9,081 bases of DNA from UMGS1474 sp050946775 (lineage in GTDB: Bacteria; Bacillota; Clostridia; Oscillospirales; Acutalibacteraceae), in assembly GCA_050946775.1 (NCBI GenBank), contig JBMNVL010000077.1, forward strand, positions 1 to 9,081, written 5' to 3'. Every line of letters starts with the position of its first letter. The first letter of the stretch is position 1. The notes beneath the pieces are model-generated. The model did no database searches and was not told the origin of the DNA. It saw only the letters and a program-made list of their open reading frames with translations. Positions 1 to 6,174 of the stretch are shown in pieces. The position numbers and the translations under genes are program-made.

Positions 1-32
1 CGACCTCGTCGCCGCAAGCGTCTCCTCGGCCA

Positions 33-53
33 CCTCCCTTTAGGCAAGGGAGG
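33..53. repeat. Hairpin repeat at left edge
   Basis: Perfect 8-bp inverted repeat, CCTCCCTT (33-40) and AAGGGAGG (46-53), with a 5-nt loop. Read on the minus strand it has the same layout as the element at the right end of the window: a hairpin with an AAAGGG-type 3' arm, then (G)TGGC, then further GC-rich sequence. It is probably one copy of a dispersed intergenic repeat, cut by the window edge. It has no following T-tract on the plus strand, so it is not an obvious terminator. I see no gene in 54-147. Confidence 0.45.
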
Positions 54-147
54 CATCCATACCCCGCGCATTTGCACAAACCGGCGCTACCCTCAAGGGG
101 AAGGCAAGACGCACCCCGCCGATTTGCGGTGACTTTCGCGCCCCGTC

Positions 148-188
148 AAAAAGCCCGTCCGCCTCACAATGGGGCGGACGGGCTTTTT
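148..188 (-). terminator. Intrinsic terminator downstream of mgtE
   Basis: A 16-bp perfect inverted repeat (148-163 with 173-188) has a GC core, CCCGTCCGCC/GGCGGACGGG, flanked by A5 and T5, with a 9-nt loop. It lies about 30 bp beyond the mgtE stop codon on the minus strand. The A/T tails make it work in either direction, so it could also stop plus-strand transcription entering from the left. Confidence 0.9.
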
Positions 189-223
189 CGTCTAACGTCT
201 AACGTCTATTATCTACCGTCTAA
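189..223. repeat. Heptad tandem repeat (5 units) at mgtE 3' end
   Basis: Five consecutive 7-bp units on the plus strand: CGTCTAA, CGTCTAA, CGTCTAT, TATCTAC, CGTCTAA. The last unit contains the mgtE stop codon (TAG on the minus strand, 220-222), and the array directly abuts the terminator. The same heptad family occurs at 6237-6271 in the same orientation. Confidence 0.75.
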
Positions 224-1599
224 ATGGGTAAAAAGGCGGTGGCGATCTTGAGATAGATGAACAGCGACAGCGCGTCGACGATGGTGGTGATGAAGGGGCT
301 GGCCATCACGGCGGGGTCAAACCCCAGCCGTTTGGCGGCGATGGGGAGGGAACAGCCCACCAGTTTGGCCAAAAACACGGTGGCCACCAGCGTCAGGCAA
401 ACCACCGCCGCCACCGTGACGGAAATGGAGGTGTTGCCCAACAGCAGCCGGTCGACCAGCATGATCTTGCCGAAATTGACCGCCGCCAGTACCGCGCCGA
501 CCAACAGGCCGATGCGGGATTCTTTCCAGACGACCCGCAGGATATCGCCCATTTCGATCTCGTGCAGGGACAATCCGCGGATGACGGTGACCGACGCCTG
601 ACTGCCCGAGTTGCCGCCGGTGTCCATCAGCATGGGGATAAAGGCGGTCAGCACGGCGAATTTGGCCAGCGAATCCTCGAACGAGGCGATGATCATCCCG
701 GTGAAGGTGGCCGACACCATCAGCACCAGCAGCCAGGGGATCCGCTGGGCGAAGATCCGCCAGACGCCGGTCTTCAGATACGGCCGGTCGGACGGGGTGA
801 TAGCGGCCATCTTTTCGATATCCTCGGTGGTCTCTTCCTCGATGATGTCCATCGCGTCGTCGAAGGTGACGATACCCACCAGCCGCTCCTCCCGGTCGAC
901 CACCGGAATGGCCATGAAGTCGTATTTGGTCAGCTGATTGGCCACTTCCTCCTGGTCGTCGAGGGTGTTCACGCTGATGACGTGGGTCTCCATGATGTCC
1001 TCGATCACGTCGTCCTCTTCGGCCAGCAGCAGGGTCTTTACCGACACCATCCCCAGCAGCTTGCGGCTCTCGTCGGTGACGTAGCAGGTGTAGATGGTCT
1101 CCTTGTCGACGCCGGTGCGGCGGATCCGCTTGATGGCGTCGGCCACCGTCATGGATTTTTTGAGATCCACGTACTCGGTGGTCATGATGCTGCCGGCGCT
1201 GTCCTCGGGATACTGCAGGATGTTGTTGATCTGCTGACGGGTCTGGGAATCGGCCGACTGGAGGATCCGCTTGACCACGTTGGCGGGCATTTCCTCGATG
1301 ATGTCGACCGCGTCGTCGACGTACAACTCGTCGACGACCTCTTTCAGCTCGGTATCGGAAAACCCGTGGATCAGCAGCTCCTGCGCCTCGGGCTCCATAT
1401 CGACGAAAACGTCAGCCGCCAGCTCCTTGCTGAGCAGCCGGAACAGCAGGGGAATGTTCTCCTCCGGCATCTCTTCAAACAGCGCCGCCACGTCGGCGGC
1501 CGGCAATTCGTTGAGGGTGTCCTTGATGGCGGCGTAATGCTTTTGTTCCAGATCGGTTTCCAGTTGTTCCAGGATCTGATCTTCGGTGCGTTCTTCCAT
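220..1599 (-). CDS. mgtE: Magnesium transporter MgtE
   Basis: A 459-residue Mg2+ channel of the MgtE/SLC41 family, located in the cytoplasmic membrane. The order is typical: an acidic helical MgtE_N domain (about residues 20-130), a CBS-domain pair (about 140-255; AGSIMTTEYV opens the first, IPVVDREERLVGIV lies in the second), a connecting helix, and a C-terminal five-helix membrane domain from about residue 285. Family signatures are visible: MDTGGNSGSQ at 325-334 and the pore aspartate in TTIVDAL (D442, matching the Mg2+-binding Asp432 of the Thermus protein). In characterised members Mg2+ bound between the N and CBS domains closes the channel; the acidic residues here fit that. The start at 1599 is supported by AAAGGAGG six bases upstream. 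Length is normal and no defect is seen. The gene stands alone and is preceded by an M-box riboswitch. Confidence 0.96.
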   Translation of the reverse strand: MEERTEDQILEQLETDLEQKHYAAIKDTLNELPAADVAALFEEMPEENIPLLFRLLSKELAADVFVDMEPEAQELLIHGFSDTELKEVVDELYVDDAVDIIEEMPANVVKRILQSADSQTRQQINNILQYPEDSAGSIMTTEYVDLKKSMTVADAIKRIRRTGVDKETIYTCYVTDESRKLLGMVSVKTLLLAEEDDVIEDIMETHVISVNTLDDQEEVANQLTKYDFMAIPVVDREERLVGIVTFDDAMDIIEEETTEDIEKMAAITPSDRPYLKTGVWRIFAQRIPWLLVLMVSATFTGMIIASFEDSLAKFAVLTAFIPMLMDTGGNSGSQASVTVIRGLSLHEIEMGDILRVVWKESRIGLLVGAVLAAVNFGKIMLVDRLLLGNTSISVTVAAVVCLTLVATVFLAKLVGCSLPIAAKRLGFDPAVMASPFITTIVDALSLFIYLKIATAFLPI

Positions 1600-1601
1600 A
1601 C

Positions 1602-1634
1602 GTATCCTCCTTTGATGATGTTGATTGAGGATAC
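1602..1634 (-). promoter_or_regulatory. Inverted repeat covering the mgtE Shine-Dalgarno
   Basis: The mgtE ribosome binding site, AAAGGAGG (1606-1613, read on the minus strand), overlaps GAGGATAC (1602-1609). This is perfectly complementary to GTATCCTC at 1627-1634, giving an 8-bp stem with a 17-nt loop just before the start codon. The stem would mask four bases of the binding site. Its 5' arm also shares three bases with a competing stem, TACAAAAC (1695-1702) with GTTTTGTA (1632-1639). The complementarity is seen directly; a regulatory role is inferred. Confidence 0.5.
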
Positions 1635-1644
1635 AAAACGCGTC

Positions 1645-1725
1645 CTATCGGGAAAGGCGACGGCACGCGGGCCGCCGATCCGCCGATCGGGGAGGTTTTG
1701 TACCGCCGTTACTGCCCGCGTCCAT
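1645..1725 (-). CDS. Possible 26-codon leader ORF of mgtE
   Basis: A short open frame lies between the riboswitch terminator and mgtE. It begins with ATG at 1725, preceded by GAGGTGA (1731-1737) at good ribosome-binding spacing, and ends with TAG at 1645-1647, 46 bases before the mgtE start. The predicted 26-residue peptide starts MDAGSNGGTKPPRSADRRPA and ends arginine-rich. I recognise no family. Its codons 9-11 lie in the arm TACAAAAC that can pair with GTTTTGTA at 1632-1639, so a ribosome here would change the folding next to the mgtE binding site. It could be a regulatory leader peptide or a chance frame; the good Shine-Dalgarno is the main support. Confidence 0.35.
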   Translation of the reverse strand: MDAGSNGGTKPPRSADRRPACRRLSR

Positions 1726-1745
1726 ACCGTTCACCTCTTTTTGAG

Positions 1746-1782
1746 AAAAATAAAAAGTCCCGTCCGGAAAAACGGGACGGGA
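1746..1782 (-). terminator. Riboswitch-controlled terminator in the mgtE leader
   Basis: On the minus strand, TCCCGTCC (1775-1782) pairs with GGACGGGA (1758-1765) across a 9-nt loop, followed by the tract TTTTTATTTTT (1746-1756). It lies about 35 bases after the M-box aptamer and 147 bases before the mgtE start, the expected place for a transcription-terminating expression platform. Its 5' arm and loop (1768-1779) can instead pair with 1806-1818. Confidence 0.9.
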
Positions 1783-1818
1783 AATAACACGATCGGTCGA
1801 TCGCGCGTCACCGTTTCT
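1768..1818 (-). promoter_or_regulatory. Antiterminator stem of the M-box platform
   Basis: Read on the minus strand, AGAAACGGTGACG (1806-1818) pairs with CGTCCCGTTTTT (1768-1779), giving 12 pairs with one G-U and one bulged U. The downstream arm takes up the 5' half of the terminator stem, so the two structures exclude one another. The upstream arm starts at the 3' edge of the aptamer closing stem (AGCCA, 1818-1822). The expected logic for this class is that Mg2+-bound aptamer favours the terminator and low Mg2+ favours this stem. The pairing is seen; its use is inferred. Confidence 0.65.
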
Positions 1819-1957
1819 GGCTTTAGCTTCGCAGGGCGATGAAATGGCGTTAGACGCCGCCTTGTCTTCGAGGGCGCCTGTTGACCTGCTGACGGTGTCT
1901 CCACCGTTTCGCGGCAGCCATCCGTATCCCTGTGGTAGCCTTACCTACCGGAACCAC
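1815..1957 (-). promoter_or_regulatory. M-box (ykoK leader) Mg2+ riboswitch
   Basis: On the minus strand the leader carries the hallmark blocks of the M-box in order: GGTAGGTAAGGCTACC (1934-1949), GGATACGGATGGCTGCC (1913-1929), a variable hairpin ACGGTG-loop-CACCGT (1892-1907), the conserved GGTCAACAGG (1877-1886), and near the 3' end GCTAAAGC (1820-1827). TGGTT (1952-1956) can pair with AGCCA (1818-1822) as the core of closing stem P1. In Bacillus subtilis this class senses Mg2+ and controls mgtE by transcription termination, and the same gene and terminator follow here. Exact ends depend on the unmapped transcription start. Confidence 0.93.
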
Positions 1958-1961
1958 TATC

Positions 1962-1990
1962 AGCGTAATCCATTCGGGGCGATTTGTCAA
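1962..1990 (-). promoter_or_regulatory. Candidate mgtE promoter
   Basis: On the minus strand there is a perfect -35 box, TTGACA (1985-1990), a 17-bp spacer, and a weak -10, TACGCT (1962-1967). Transcription would start near 1955-1957, at the first bases of the M-box closing stem, which suits a riboswitch transcript. The poor -10 is the main doubt. Confidence 0.55.
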
Positions 1991-2017
1991 GAGAAATCTT
2001 CGCCCGGGACTCCAAAC

Positions 2018-2036
2018 GCGCCGCAAAGAGCGGCGC
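2018..2036. other. GC-rich hairpin between divergent promoters
   Basis: GCGCCGC (2018-2024) and GCGGCGC (2030-2036) form a perfect 7-bp stem with a 5-nt AAAGA loop. It lies between the mgtE promoter and the secD promoter, so neither predicted transcript contains it. A T5 run begins seven bases later on the plus strand, too far for a convincing terminator. Function unknown. Confidence 0.4.
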
Positions 2037-2044
2037 TCTCGTCT

Positions 2045-2130
2045 TTTTGCCGAAAATCCGGGAGGAAAACTCGCCGTTTTGCCGAAAATGCGGGCGTTTT
2101 TTCACGTCCGCATTGACTTTTGGCAAAAAG
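2045..2130. repeat. Repeated TTTTGCCGAAAAT motifs upstream of secD
   Basis: TTTTGCCGAAAATCCGGG (2045-2062) and TTTTGCCGAAAATGCGGG (2077-2094) are direct repeats matching at 17 of 18 positions with a 32-bp period, about three helical turns. A third, looser copy lies inverted at 2117-2130 (CTTTTTGCCAAAAG on the minus strand), inside the secD promoter spacer. The arrangement resembles an operator array for a DNA-binding regulator, but no regulator is encoded in this window. Confidence 0.45.
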
Positions 2131-2141
2131 GGGCGTATACT
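2113..2141 (+). promoter_or_regulatory. secDF promoter
   Basis: TTGACT (2113-2118), a 17-bp spacer and TATACT (2136-2141) form a near-consensus sigma-A promoter. The start of transcription would be near 2148, giving a leader of about 59 nt before secD. The spacer contains an inverted copy of the repeated TTTTTGCC motif found upstream. Confidence 0.85.
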
Positions 2142-2206
2142 AATCTTTATTCTGCGGGATTGCGCCATTCCCTTCCCGCGGCAAATGAGCATTGGAGGAC
2201 AAACCG

Positions 2207-3619
2207 ATGAAGCGAAGAACATCCAAAGTCGTGTTTTTCATCGTGTTTGTGCTGATCGCGGCCCTGGCGTACACCACCTTCTGCGGGGTGTACACCCATT
2301 TCGGGGATCGACAGGACACCGTCATCCGCAGCGTATCCGATATCCGGTTCGGTATCGACATCCGCGGCGGCGTGGACGTGACCTTTGCCCCGGCTGACGA
2401 CGGCATCGACGCGACCGAGGAACAGATCGAAAACGTCAAGGACGTTATTGAACGGCGTATGGTGGGCAACGGCATCACCGACTACGAGATCTACGCCGAC
2501 ACCAACAACGATCAGGTCATCGCCCGCTTCCCCTGGAAGAGCGACGATAAAGATTACGACGTGGCCGCCGAGATCGAGGCGCTGGGCAAGACCGCCATGC
2601 TGAGCTTCCATATCGGCGGTGAGTCCACCACCGACGAGGACGGCAATACCGTTCCCTCGGGCGAGCTGGTGCTGACCGGCGAGGACGTGGCGTCCGCCGC
2701 GGCCAAGCTGCAGCAGGATGAGAACGGCGTCACCTCCCCGGTGGTCGAACTCAAACTCAAAGACAGCGGCACCGAGGCGTTTGCCAACGCCACCGCCACC
2801 CAATACGCCTCCGGCGGCACCATCTCCATCTGGCTGGATAACGAAATGATCTCCAACCCGACGGTCAGGGACGGCGCCATCACCAACGGTCAGGCGGTCA
2901 TCTCCGGCTCGAAGAATCTGGCCGAGGCCGGCGAACTGGCTGCCCTGATCAACGCCGGCGCCCTGCCCTTCAGCATCAAGGTCGCCAGCTACGGCACCGT
3001 GACCCCGACGATGGGTGAGCGGGCGCTGGAGATCATGGTACTGGCCGGCATCATCGCCTTCGCGCTGATCACCGTTTTCATGGTGGCGTACTACCGCCTG
3101 CCCGGCGTGATCATGATCATCGCCCTGGTGGGGCAGATCTCGGGCGCGCTGGCGGCGATCTCGGGCTATTTCGGGGTCTTCAACGGCTTCACCCTCACCC
3201 TGCCGGGTATCGCGGGCGTGATTTTGTCGATCGGCATGGGCGTCGACTGCAACGTCATCACCGCCGAGCGGGTCCGGGAAGAGCTGCGCAGCGGCAAGAC
3301 CATCGACGGTGCCGTTACCGCCGGGTGCAAAAACTCCTTCTCGGCCATCTTCGACGGCAACATCACCGTGCTGATCGTCTCCATCGTGCTGATGGGCGTC
3401 TTCGGCCCGCCGGACGGCTTCTTCGCCAAGATCCTCTATCCGGTGCTCCACTGGTTCCCGGCCGCCACCACCGGCGCGGTGTATTCCTTCGGGTTTACCC
3501 TGTTCGTCGGCATCGTGCTCAACTTCCTGATGGGCATGTGGGCGTCCCGGCTGATGCTCAAGTCCATTACCCGGTTCAAGGTCTTCCGCAAGCCGTGGCT
3601 GTTGGGAGGTGATCGCTGA
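2207..3619 (+). CDS. secD: Protein translocase subunit SecD
   Basis: A 470-residue subunit of the SecDF complex, which uses the proton-motive force to pull exported proteins through SecYEG. An N-terminal membrane helix (about 7-27) is followed by the D1 motif FGIDIRGG (48-55), a P1-type extracytoplasmic domain with IENVKDVIERRMVGNGI, and a five-helix RND-type membrane domain from about residue 275. That domain contains LTLPGIAGVILSIGMGVDCN, with conserved Asp347, and ERVREELRSGK. The ATG at 2207 is preferred over the in-frame TTG at 2192 because GGAGG (2194-2198) sits eight bases before the ATG and overlaps the TTG. It is shorter than the E. coli protein (615 aa), as usual for split Gram-positive SecD. 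Residues 401-423 form an unusual loop between the last two membrane helices. The stop overlaps the secF start by one base. Confidence 0.95.
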   Translation: MKRRTSKVVFFIVFVLIAALAYTTFCGVYTHFGDRQDTVIRSVSDIRFGIDIRGGVDVTFAPADDGIDATEEQIENVKDVIERRMVGNGITDYEIYADTNNDQVIARFPWKSDDKDYDVAAEIEALGKTAMLSFHIGGESTTDEDGNTVPSGELVLTGEDVASAAAKLQQDENGVTSPVVELKLKDSGTEAFANATATQYASGGTISIWLDNEMISNPTVRDGAITNGQAVISGSKNLAEAGELAALINAGALPFSIKVASYGTVTPTMGERALEIMVLAGIIAFALITVFMVAYYRLPGVIMIIALVGQISGALAAISGYFGVFNGFTLTLPGIAGVILSIGMGVDCNVITAERVREELRSGKTIDGAVTAGCKNSFSAIFDGNITVLIVSIVLMGVFGPPDGFFAKILYPVLHWFPAATTGAVYSFGFTLFVGIVLNFLMGMWASRLMLKSITRFKVFRKPWLLGGDR

Positions 3620-4581
3620 TGTTGAAGAAAACTCCGAGCATCCGGTTTACGGATCACGTCAAACTGCTGGCGATCATTTCCGCCTGTATCATCGTCGCCG
3701 GACTGCTGTTCAGCGTCGTCTTCGGGGTGGATCTGGACATCTCCTTCAAGGGCGGTACCCAGATCAAGTTCAGCTACGTCGACGACAAGGACGCCTTTGA
3801 TACCGAAGGGCTCAAGGCGATGGTGGACGAGGCGCTGGGCGTCAAGACGGAAGCCGCCGACGCCACCACCTACGACGGCGAGCGGCAGCTGCAGACCGTC
3901 ACCTTCTACACCACCGAAAGCATCGACTCCGAAAAGACCGACGCGGTGGAAAAAGCCGCCGCCGAAAAGTATGCCGACTTTGAGCTGGCGCACGTGTCCA
4001 CCAACTCCCTGAGCCCCACCATGGGCCACAAGTTCCTGCTCAAATGCGTGGTGGCCGTCGCCCTGGCGGCGATCCTGCTGCTGGTTTACGTGGCCTTCCG
4101 CTTCCGCAAGATCGGCGGACTGTCGGCCGGCGTCTTCGCCATTATGGCGCTGGCGCACGATATGCTGATCGCCTATCTGGCCTTTGTGGTTTTCCGCATT
4201 CCGCTCAACGATAACTTCGTGGCGGTCATGCTGTCGTTGCTGGGTTATTCCCTCAACGATACCATCGTCATCTTCGACCGGGTGCGGGAAAACCGCCGGC
4301 TGGACGGCGGCAAAACTCCCATCGCCGCCATCGTCAACAAGAGCGTCAACCAGAGCTTTATCCGTACCTTGAACACCTCGATCACCACCGTGCTGGCGAT
4401 CGGTACCGTCACCGTGCTGGCTTTCATCAACGGAATGGACGCCATCATCAGCTTCGCCCTGCCGATGACGCTGGGCGTGGTCTCCGGCTTCTATTCGTCG
4501 GTCTTCCTGTGCACTCCCTTGTGGAGCAAGTGGATCGAGCATAAGGAGAAAAAAGCCGCCGCGAAACCCAAAAAGAAATAA
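3619..4581 (+). CDS. secF: Protein translocase subunit SecF
   Basis: A 320-residue partner of SecD in the membrane-bound export motor. The first membrane helix (about 15-37) leads to the SecF D1-type motif DISFKGGTQIKF, a short extracytoplasmic region, then five membrane helices beginning after SPTMGHKF. Diagnostic motifs are ALAHD (177-181), LGYSLNDTIVIFDRVREN (208-225, with Asp214) and SVNQSFIRTLNTSITT. The tail is short and lysine-rich, typical of a cytoplasmic end. Its ATG overlaps the secD stop in TGATG, and GGGAGGTGATC lies just upstream within secD, so translation is probably coupled and subunit ratios fixed. Length is normal for the family. A strong terminator begins ten bases after the stop. 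Confidence 0.96.
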   Translation: MLKKTPSIRFTDHVKLLAIISACIIVAGLLFSVVFGVDLDISFKGGTQIKFSYVDDKDAFDTEGLKAMVDEALGVKTEAADATTYDGERQLQTVTFYTTESIDSEKTDAVEKAAAEKYADFELAHVSTNSLSPTMGHKFLLKCVVAVALAAILLLVYVAFRFRKIGGLSAGVFAIMALAHDMLIAYLAFVVFRIPLNDNFVAVMLSLLGYSLNDTIVIFDRVRENRRLDGGKTPIAAIVNKSVNQSFIRTLNTSITTVLAIGTVTVLAFINGMDAIISFALPMTLGVVSGFYSSVFLCTPLWSKWIEHKEKKAAAKPKKK

Positions 4582-4590
4582 CCGTTACCC

Positions 4591-4623
4591 AAAAACCGCC
4601 TCGCGATTCGCGAGGCGGTTTTT
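4591..4623. terminator. Bidirectional terminator between secF and the oxidoreductase gene
   Basis: A 15-bp perfect inverted repeat (4591-4605 with 4609-4623), GC-rich CCGCCTCGCG in the stem and a 3-nt ATT loop, is flanked by A5 and T5. It ends the secDF transcript on the plus strand. It has the same form on the minus strand, where it can stop the convergent oxidoreductase transcript about 180 bp after that gene's stop codon. Confidence 0.93.
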
Positions 4624-4762
4624 CGTACTGGCAATGCAGGAAGTCGGTGCGGGACAGGAAGTTGATACCACATAATGAGTGAAGGACTGTCCGCATATCG
4701 GCGGCGCTCGCAAACGCTGCCCGTCAGAGGGAGGCTTGCGCATCCCGCGAATTGGTTGCGCT

Positions 4763-4794
4763 GTAGGGGCGGATGGTATCCTCCGTTTGCGGTG
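4763..4794 (+). repeat. Degenerate intergenic palindromic repeat, copy 1
   Basis: GTAGGGGCGGAT (4763-4774) is followed by GTATCCTCCG and then GCGG. The same 12 bases occur inverted at 6188-6199, again followed by a CCGCC-type arm and GCGG, so two copies flank the oxidoreductase gene in opposite orientation. This copy's palindrome is imperfect. The rest of 4624-4799 shows no gene and no clear regulatory site. Confidence 0.55.
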
Positions 4795-4799
4795 CCCGG

Positions 4800-6020
4800 C
4801 TATTTCAGCAAATCCCGCGCGGCGGCCATGGCGGAGGAAAAGGCCCACTGCAGATTATATCCGCCGCAATCGCCGTCGATATCCAGCACCTCGCCGACGG
4901 CGTACACCCCCGGGACCAGCCGCGAGCGCATGGTGCGGGGATCGAAATCGGCGGTGGCGATCCCGCCGGCGGTCACCTGCGCTCCGGAAAATCCCTGCGT
5001 TCCGGTTACCGGCAGCCGCCAATTCTTGATCGCCCCGGCGATCCGCTTAAGATCGCCGTCGGTCAATCCTCCCGCCGGCGCCGACAGGGAAAGCCCCGCC
5101 ATACGCACCGCCGTTTGTCCCACCCGGGTGTTGAGAAATCCCGTTAAAAACGAGCCGCCGTCCCGCCCGGGCAACGCCCGCCGTCGGCGCAGGATGGCCG
5201 TCAGGTCCTCCTTTGACAGATCGGGCAGCAGATCCAGCCGGGCGGTCATATCGCCCCGTTTGCGGCGCTCCCAATCCCCGGCCAGCCGGGAGATGGCCAT
5301 CACCGCCGGGCCGGACAATCCGTATTCGGTAAACAGCACTTCGCCTCTTGCCGTCGCCGTTTGCCCGTTGCCCTCGAGGGTGACGGCGGCGTCCACCCGG
5401 ATCCCCTTGATCGCTTTGACGAAAGCGGTGTCGGTGCGCAGCTGCACGATGGAAGCAAACAGCGGGGTGCGGGTATGGCCCAGCGCCGTCAGCAGGGCGT
5501 ACCCGTCAACGCCGCCGCCCAGCGACGGCGCGGCGGCGCCGCCCACGGCGACGATCACGGCGTCGGCGGTCGCCCGTTCGTCCCCGACGGCGAGGGAAAA
5601 CCCGCCCTTTTGGGGATGGATGGCGCCAACGGTCCGGCCGGTAACGACCGTTCCGCCGGCGGCCTGCAGCGCCAGCCGCAGGCAATCCAGCACGCTGCCC
5701 GCCTGACGGGAACGGGGATAGACCCGCCCGTCCGGATCGGTGACGCAGTCCACTCCGATCGAACCGAAAAAGGCGACGGTGTCCCGGTCGGTGAAGGCTT
5801 CCAGCGCCGAAAGGGCGAAGGCGGGATCGGCGCCGTGGTAGTGGGACAAAGCGAGATCGCGGTTGGTGATGTTGCAGGTGCCGTTGCCGGTGGCGATCAG
5901 CTTGCGGCCGACCCGGGGCGCTTTTTCCCACACCGTCACGGTTTTGCCGCCCTGCGCCAGGGCGACGGCTGCCGTCAATCCGGCCGCGCCGCCGCCGATC
6001 ACGGCGATGTGCTGGGCCAT
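4800..6020 (-). CDS. HI0933/BaiN-type FAD-dependent oxidoreductase
   Basis: A 406-residue soluble flavoprotein of the HI0933-like family. The N-terminus is a Rossmann FAD-binding fold, IAVIGGGAAGLTAA (glycines at 9, 10, 11 and 14) with the ribose-binding acid near E32 (VWEKAP). The family block GRKLIATGNGTCNITN (38-53) and the C-terminal segment GVYAVGEVLDIDGDCGGYN, followed by LQWAFSSAMAAA, are characteristic and complete the FAD site. Family members are annotated as NAD(P)/FAD-dependent oxidoreductases and include BaiN of the bile-acid-converting clostridia. Most have no proven substrate and none can be read here. The start at 6020 has AAGGAGG (6029-6035) eight bases upstream. The gene is monocistronic, divergent from the ATPase gene and convergent with secDF. 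Length is normal. Confidence 0.9.
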   Translation of the reverse strand: MAQHIAVIGGGAAGLTAAVALAQGGKTVTVWEKAPRVGRKLIATGNGTCNITNRDLALSHYHGADPAFALSALEAFTDRDTVAFFGSIGVDCVTDPDGRVYPRSRQAGSVLDCLRLALQAAGGTVVTGRTVGAIHPQKGGFSLAVGDERATADAVIVAVGGAAAPSLGGGVDGYALLTALGHTRTPLFASIVQLRTDTAFVKAIKGIRVDAAVTLEGNGQTATARGEVLFTEYGLSGPAVMAISRLAGDWERRKRGDMTARLDLLPDLSKEDLTAILRRRRALPGRDGGSFLTGFLNTRVGQTAVRMAGLSLSAPAGGLTDGDLKRIAGAIKNWRLPVTGTQGFSGAQVTAGGIATADFDPRTMRSRLVPGVYAVGEVLDIDGDCGGYNLQWAFSSAMAAARDLLK

Positions 6021-6055
6021 GAGCGATCCCTCCTTTTGGTTTGCGTTCGCCTTTC

Positions 6056-6084
6056 ATTATACCGTTTTTCGCCGCGCAATGCAA
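6056..6084 (-). promoter_or_regulatory. Oxidoreductase gene promoter
   Basis: On the minus strand a perfect -10, TATAAT (6056-6061), follows TTGCAT (6079-6084) after a 17-bp spacer. Transcription would start near 6049, with a leader of about 29 nt. The -35 box is imperfect. Confidence 0.75.
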
Positions 6085-6099
6085 GCCGGCGAAAAAGGA

Positions 6100-6128
6100 T
6101 TGCCAAATCCCGCCAAAGCGTGTATACT
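6100..6128 (+). promoter_or_regulatory. Ca2+-ATPase gene promoter
   Basis: TTGCCA (6100-6105), a 17-bp spacer and TATACT (6123-6128) form a good sigma-A promoter. Its -35 lies 15 bp from the -35 of the divergent oxidoreductase promoter. A start near 6135 gives an untranslated leader of about 154 nt, filled with repeats (6177-6271). Confidence 0.75.
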
Positions 6129-6174
6129 GATACTAATATGCCGCACCGTGCCCCGTCAAATTCATTGTTGTTCC

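Noticed and set aside
1792..1805. CGATCGGTCGATCG-type short palindrome between the M-box and the terminator
   Set aside because: Self-complementary GATC strings are common in GC-rich DNA, and it is not needed for either the terminator or the antiterminator fold.
2018..2048. Hairpin at 2018-2036 followed by T5 as a plus-strand terminator
   Set aside because: The T-run starts seven bases after the stem, and no plus-strand gene lies upstream that would need it.
2192..2206. TTG start five codons upstream for secD
   Set aside because: The TTG overlaps the GGAGG ribosome binding site (2194-2198), which is correctly spaced for the ATG at 2207.
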